The notes beneath the pieces were generated by a model. It made no database searches and was not told the origin of the DNA. It worked only from the letters and a program-made list of their open reading frames with translations. A DNA stretch of 47,298 bases from Rickettsia typhi (GTDB taxonomy: Bacteria; Pseudomonadota; Alphaproteobacteria; Rickettsiales; UBA1997), in assembly GCA_945862535.1 (NCBI GenBank), contig CAMAYG010000012.1, positions 1 through 47,298 on the forward strand. The letters run 5' to 3'. Below, piece after piece: positions 41,871 to 47,298 of this stretch. Made by a program: the position numbers and the translations under genes. The first letter of the stretch is position 1. Each line of letters opens with the position of its first letter.

Positions 41871-43391
41871 TTAATGCTTAGTTAGAATATTGGTAAAAAT
41901 ATTGGCGATATTACTAGTGTTAAGGCTAAAAACTTGCATCAATAGCTTCGGATAAACTCCTAAAACTATTGTAGCAGTTGCCATTATTGTTAAAACAAAA
42001 GCTTCGCTAGTGCTAAGATCGTTAAATTTGCTAATAACAGGGTTTTTTATTTCGCCAAACCAAATATTTTTATATAATAATAACATATAGCTAGCTCCTA
42101 AAACCACACCAAGAGCAGAAATTGTGGCAATCATTGGGCTGTTTTGAAATATTGCTACAATGCTTAAAAATTCGCCAACAAAACCACTGGTTCCGGGTAG
42201 TCCAACGGAAGCCATGGTAAAGATCATCGCCAAAATTGCAAAATTTGGCATAGTTTTGGCGATACCGCCCATTTCCTTAATTTGCTTGGTGTGTAGCCTT
42301 TCGTAAATTATACCAACACAAGAAAAGAGAGCCGCAGAGACAATTCCGTGACTAATCATCTGCATTATTGCTCCGTCGATACCTTGTTGGTTAAGGCTAA
42401 AAATACCACCAGTTACAAATCCCATATGGGCAATAGAGGAATAAGCGATAGTTTTTTTAATATCGTGTTGAGCTAATGCAATAAGCGAGGCATATATAAT
42501 GGCAATAGCAGAAAGCACCAGAACGGTTGTTGAAAAATAAATCGAGGCATTAGGCAACATTGGCAAAGAAAAACGAATAAAACCAAAAGCACCAAGTTTA
42601 ATTAAGACACCAGCAAGTATTACCGAGCCAGTAGTTGGGGCTTGCACATGGGCATCGGGGAGCCAGTTATGGAAAGGAAACATTGGCACTTTAATAGCAA
42701 AAGACATAAAGAAGCCAAGCCAAATAAGGTTTTCGAGGTTGTTGCCTAAGAAAATAAGGTTTTTATCGATTAATATTTGTTGATATTCAGCAAAGAACTG
42801 TGGTAATTTGCTTGTTAGAATTGTAATGTCGGCAGTTTGATTGTTGACTACTAAAAAGACAATGGCAATTAGAAAAAATAACGAACCAAAAAGAGTGAAT
42901 AAGAAAAATTTATAAGCAGCATAGATGCGGTTTTGACTGCCCCAGATACCGATAACCAAGAACATTGGCAATAATATTGCCTCGAAAAAAAAGTAGAAAA
43001 AAACTAAGTCTAAACTAGCAAAAGAGCCGATTGTCAGCCCTTCGATTAACAAAAAGCAAATGGTAAATTCTTTTACTCTGTCTTTAATACTGCTAAAAGA
43101 TATTAAAAAACACAGCGGAATTAGTGCGGAAGTAAGGGTGATGAGTGATAGCGAGATGCCGTCCACCCCAACAAAATATTTGATGTCGAATTTGCGGAAA
43201 ATTTGCAATTGTTCTATTAGCTGAAAACTGCCATCTTGAAAGTTAAATTTAGTGCAAATTAGGCAATTTATAGCCAAATTTAGAACACTAAAAACAAGAC
43301 CGTAGTATTGATAGAATTTTGCCGATTTATTGTTGAAAAATAATAACAAAATTGAAGCAACAATTGGTAGAAAAATAATGGTTGAAAGCAT
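41871..43391 (-). CDS. nuoM: NADH-quinone oxidoreductase subunit M
   Basis: Antiporter-like complex I subunit, 506 aa. Glu137 in FFFEAILLPMF and Lys234 in FAIKVPMFPFHNWLPDAHVQ are the channel residues; HVQAPTTGSVILAG and MISHGIVSAALF are family motifs. It is the first gene of its operon here; nuoL, which usually comes right before it, is absent, and the divergent thiC gene lies upstream. This shows that the nuo genes are split in this genome. Confidence 0.96.
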   Translation of the reverse strand: MLSTIIFLPIVASILLLFFNNKSAKFYQYYGLVFSVLNLAINCLICTKFNFQDGSFQLIEQLQIFRKFDIKYFVGVDGISLSLITLTSALIPLCFLISFSSIKDRVKEFTICFLLIEGLTIGSFASLDLVFFYFFFEAILLPMFLVIGIWGSQNRIYAAYKFFLFTLFGSLFFLIAIVFLVVNNQTADITILTSKLPQFFAEYQQILIDKNLIFLGNNLENLIWLGFFMSFAIKVPMFPFHNWLPDAHVQAPTTGSVILAGVLIKLGAFGFIRFSLPMLPNASIYFSTTVLVLSAIAIIYASLIALAQHDIKKTIAYSSIAHMGFVTGGIFSLNQQGIDGAIMQMISHGIVSAALFSCVGIIYERLHTKQIKEMGGIAKTMPNFAILAMIFTMASVGLPGTSGFVGEFLSIVAIFQNSPMIATISALGVVLGASYMLLLYKNIWFGEIKNPVISKFNDLSTSEAFVLTIMATATIVLGVYPKLLMQVFSLNTSNIANIFTNILTKH

Positions 43392-43508
43392 TTTAAGAAT
43401 ATTTGATTGATTCCTTGTTAATTAACTTTTAGTTAGAATGAGGTTTGATTGATAATGTCAATAAAACATTATGCTAATATTGCAATCAGCCAAAGTAAAT
43501 TTCTTGGC

Positions 43509-43570
43509 ATTTTCAAGCTTTTTTTTTAAAAATCAACTATTAACTTGAAAATAAAAAAAACTTTTATAAT
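43509..43570 (+). promoter_or_regulatory. Inverted repeat and TATAAT box upstream of thiC
   Basis: ATTTTCAAG (43509-43517) and CTTGAAAAT (43544-43552) are exact inverted copies 26 bases apart. TATAAT at 43565-43570 is a good -10 box; the best -35 candidates (TTAACT at 43540 or TTGAAA at 43545) are off the ideal spacing. A start about 105 bases before thiC would follow. The gap 43392-43683 contains no gene, and I see no THI-box, so control by a TPP riboswitch is not supported. Confidence 0.35.
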
Positions 43571-43671
43571 ATCTAAAATCACTTTGATTTATTCATTATT
43601 ATTTCATATCAATAAATCTTAATCGAAATATTAAAACTACTATTCGCCTCAAATTATTATCTTAAATTTAA

Positions 43672-45666
<1,995 letters not shown>

Positions 45667-45669
45667 GAT

Positions 45670-47298
45670 ATGAAAGGAAAAATAACTGTAGCAGAACACA
45701 ATGCAAAATATATAAAAGATCTTTCAGTAAAAATTCTTAGCGATATAAAAGAATGGAAGTTTTTGCAAGCAAAGATTGAATTTTTACAGTTAGAAAAAAA
45801 TCATTTTGTTGAAGAAAATTTTAACCAAGAATTACAATCGCTCGAAGAGCAACTTGGTAAAGCACATAAAAAATTATCGTGCAATAGACAACATGATGAA
45901 GAGCGAATCATAAAAAGTGGTAAAGATGGTGGCTTTATGATTCCAAAAGATGCTAAGGCAGTATCAGGATTTGATGACAATAAAGAAACAGTTAAATCCT
46001 GTGACGGTACTACATTTGGAGTTGGTGGTGGTGTCAATTCTCCTGCTGAACTTTATGGTATTAATAACATAAAATCGTCATTATCTAAAAATTATGCCAA
46101 TTTTCTACCTTTTGTTGAATATGTAGAATCTTCATACTATATAAAATCAGATGGCACAGAATTAATAAACGAAAGACTTAAAAATCGCTATGCTCGTTAC
46201 TTATATATCAAAACTTTCAATGATGCTAAAGATAACGCAAAATATCAATTCACACAAATAGACCTTGTAAATGGCACAATTAAAGTTTCTGATGATCATT
46301 ATGATAATTTTAAAAATATAGTAACTACAGTAACTGAACAAGATGAATTACCGAAAGATTTGCAAACAACCCTTGGACCTTTTTTAAATTTAGACATCAA
46401 AGCAAAAGAAGAAGTAGAAAAATATCAACAAAAACTAATCGGTAAAGGAAAAATAAAAGATCTCGACTTAGAAGAAATAAAAACAAATCTGGTAAAAATA
46501 GGTGTAAATCAAGACGATGATAATTTGGATAGCTTAGCTAAATCTGTTAAAGATAGTAATGAAAATAACACAGGTAGAATAAATAAAAACCTTTTAAAGG
46601 AACTTGCCAAAAAAGGAAAGATTATTAATAATAGTTCTGATATAACAAATTCTGGTGCCTTATATAATAATATATTACCAGAATTAAAAACAAAAATCAC
46701 ATATCAAGCCAATATTCAAAATCAAGATGGCAAAGATGATAAATTGCAACAAATTGCAAAAAAACAATTTTACGATTCTATAAATGGCAAAGATAAAATT
46801 GACAATGATTTGTTGGGGCTTTTTAAGGGCAAAGACAATGAAGAAGCTGAAGTTGAAGAAGCTGAAGTTGGTGATGATGAAATCAAGCAAAGGATTGATA
46901 AGATCTATGAAGAATTAAGTAAAGATTTGAGAGAAAAGATAAAAAAAGATCTTGGTTCGGACAATGTTAGTGATGAACAAGCCAAGCAAATCCTTAATAT
47001 AATTATCGCTGACAAGGGAGATAATGAAATTAAAAATTTGCTGGAAAAAGAATCTCTAATTCCACAACTGCAAGAAGAAGCGATAAAAAAATTAAAAGAA
47101 GCTGAAAAAGCCCAAGCCCAAGAGGGTGGAGATGCAAAGCACCGCCCACAGGCAATAAAAGAGCTGAAAAAAGAGATTGATAAAGTTGTCGAAGGTGTTG
47201 CTCTTACTGAAGAGCAACAACAACTCCTCATCGGTGCTTTGTTAAATCCTAATGATCTAATCGAAGAGAGAGTAAAAGCAATTGCCGAAGAAGAAGCT
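45670..47298 (+). CDS. Large acidic, helical protein of unknown function, open at window end
   Basis: From ATG at 45670 the frame stays open for 543 codons to the last base, so the C-terminus lies outside. AAGGAG at 45658-45663, overlapping the thiC stop, is an excellent ribosome binding site, so the gene is translated and probably cotranscribed with thiC. The protein begins MKGKITVAEHNAKYIKDLSV; it is hydrophilic, rich in Lys, Glu, Asp and Asn, has no signal peptide or membrane helix, and most of it should be helical. Residues about 115-220 (GVGGGVNSPAELYGINN onward) look more globular. A nine- to twelve-base duplication gives EEAEVEEAEV near residues 393-402. I recognise no domain. A secreted effector or structural coiled-coil protein is conceivable; neither is shown. 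Confidence 0.75.
   Translation, partial: MKGKITVAEHNAKYIKDLSVKILSDIKEWKFLQAKIEFLQLEKNHFVEENFNQELQSLEEQLGKAHKKLSCNRQHDEERIIKSGKDGGFMIPKDAKAVSGFDDNKETVKSCDGTTFGVGGGVNSPAELYGINNIKSSLSKNYANFLPFVEYVESSYYIKSDGTELINERLKNRYARYLYIKTFNDAKDNAKYQFTQIDLVNGTIKVSDDHYDNFKNIVTTVTEQDELPKDLQTTLGPFLNLDIKAKEEVEKYQQKLIGKGKIKDLDLEEIKTNLVKIGVNQDDDNLDSLAKSVKDSNENNTGRINKNLLKELAKKGKIINNSSDITNSGALYNNILPELKTKITYQANIQNQDGKDDKLQQIAKKQFYDSINGKDKIDNDLLGLFKGKDNEEAEVEEAEVGDDEIKQRIDKIYEELSKDLREKIKKDLGSDNVSDEQAKQILNIIIADKGDNEIKNLLEKESLIPQLQEEAIKKLKEAEKAQAQEGGDAKHRPQAIKELKKEIDKVVEGVALTEEQQQLLIGALLNPNDLIEERVKAIAEEEA

Overview
The window is AT-rich, densely coded DNA from a host-associated alphaproteobacterium, most likely of the Rickettsiales or Holosporales type. 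Supporting this are paired b and b' ATP synthase genes in an F0 cluster separate from F1, a metal-ligand-poor HemB, RNase J, TrmFO, an alphaproteobacterial-style TyrS, an IalB-like secreted protein, MORN-repeat proteins, and strong Lys/Asn/Ile bias. Transketolase, panC, aroA and thiC argue against Rickettsia itself. I cannot name a genus from sequence alone. I see no rRNA, tRNA, CRISPR array, prophage or intact insertion sequence.

Layout. 261-4101 holds a degenerate MORN-like protein facing an operon of a secreted phytochelatin-synthase-like peptidase and the ABC-F ATPase Uup. 4268-5925 is a tight dut-rpiB-trmB operon. 5926-6319 is a gene-free remnant with inverted ends and a hairpin repeat. 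6320-9495 (minus) is atpB-atpE-atpF'-atpF-truA; truA has no ordinary start codon at its conserved N-terminus. 9789-11450 encodes a signal-bearing IalB-like protein with a long acidic repeat region. 11542-16529 (minus) reads rnj-hemB-msbA-like plus a 55-residue basic protein, preceded by ppa and polA (to 20565). A 35-bp dyad separates polA from a GT2 glycosyltransferase and panC. 22534-28533 (minus) holds mgtE, tyrS, and a SulP transporter paired with a NuoL/MrpD-like membrane protein. 28684-34858 (plus) is tkt-trmFO, then a wecE-like aminotransferase with a GT-B-like glycosyltransferase. 34855-43391 (minus) is nuoM-nuoN-aroA-tilS followed by a 927-residue MORN protein. 43684 to the end is thiC plus a large acidic ORF that runs off the window.

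Functional picture. Most genes are housekeeping: respiration (NuoM, NuoN, F0), tRNA modification (TrmB, TruA, TilS, TrmFO), central carbon (RpiB, Tkt), cofactor and aromatic synthesis (HemB, PanC, AroA, ThiC), nucleotide hygiene, DNA repair and RNA decay. Between them sit candidate host-interaction genes (two MORN proteins, the PCS-like enzyme, the IalB-like protein, the terminal ORF) and a small glycan-decoration set (GT2, WecE-like, GT-B-like). The points most worth a second look are the truA start, the SulP + NuoL-like pair whose antiporter subunit has lost the conserved TM5 glutamate, the PCS-like exported protein, the atpE/atpF' hairpin and the uncharacterised large ORFs.
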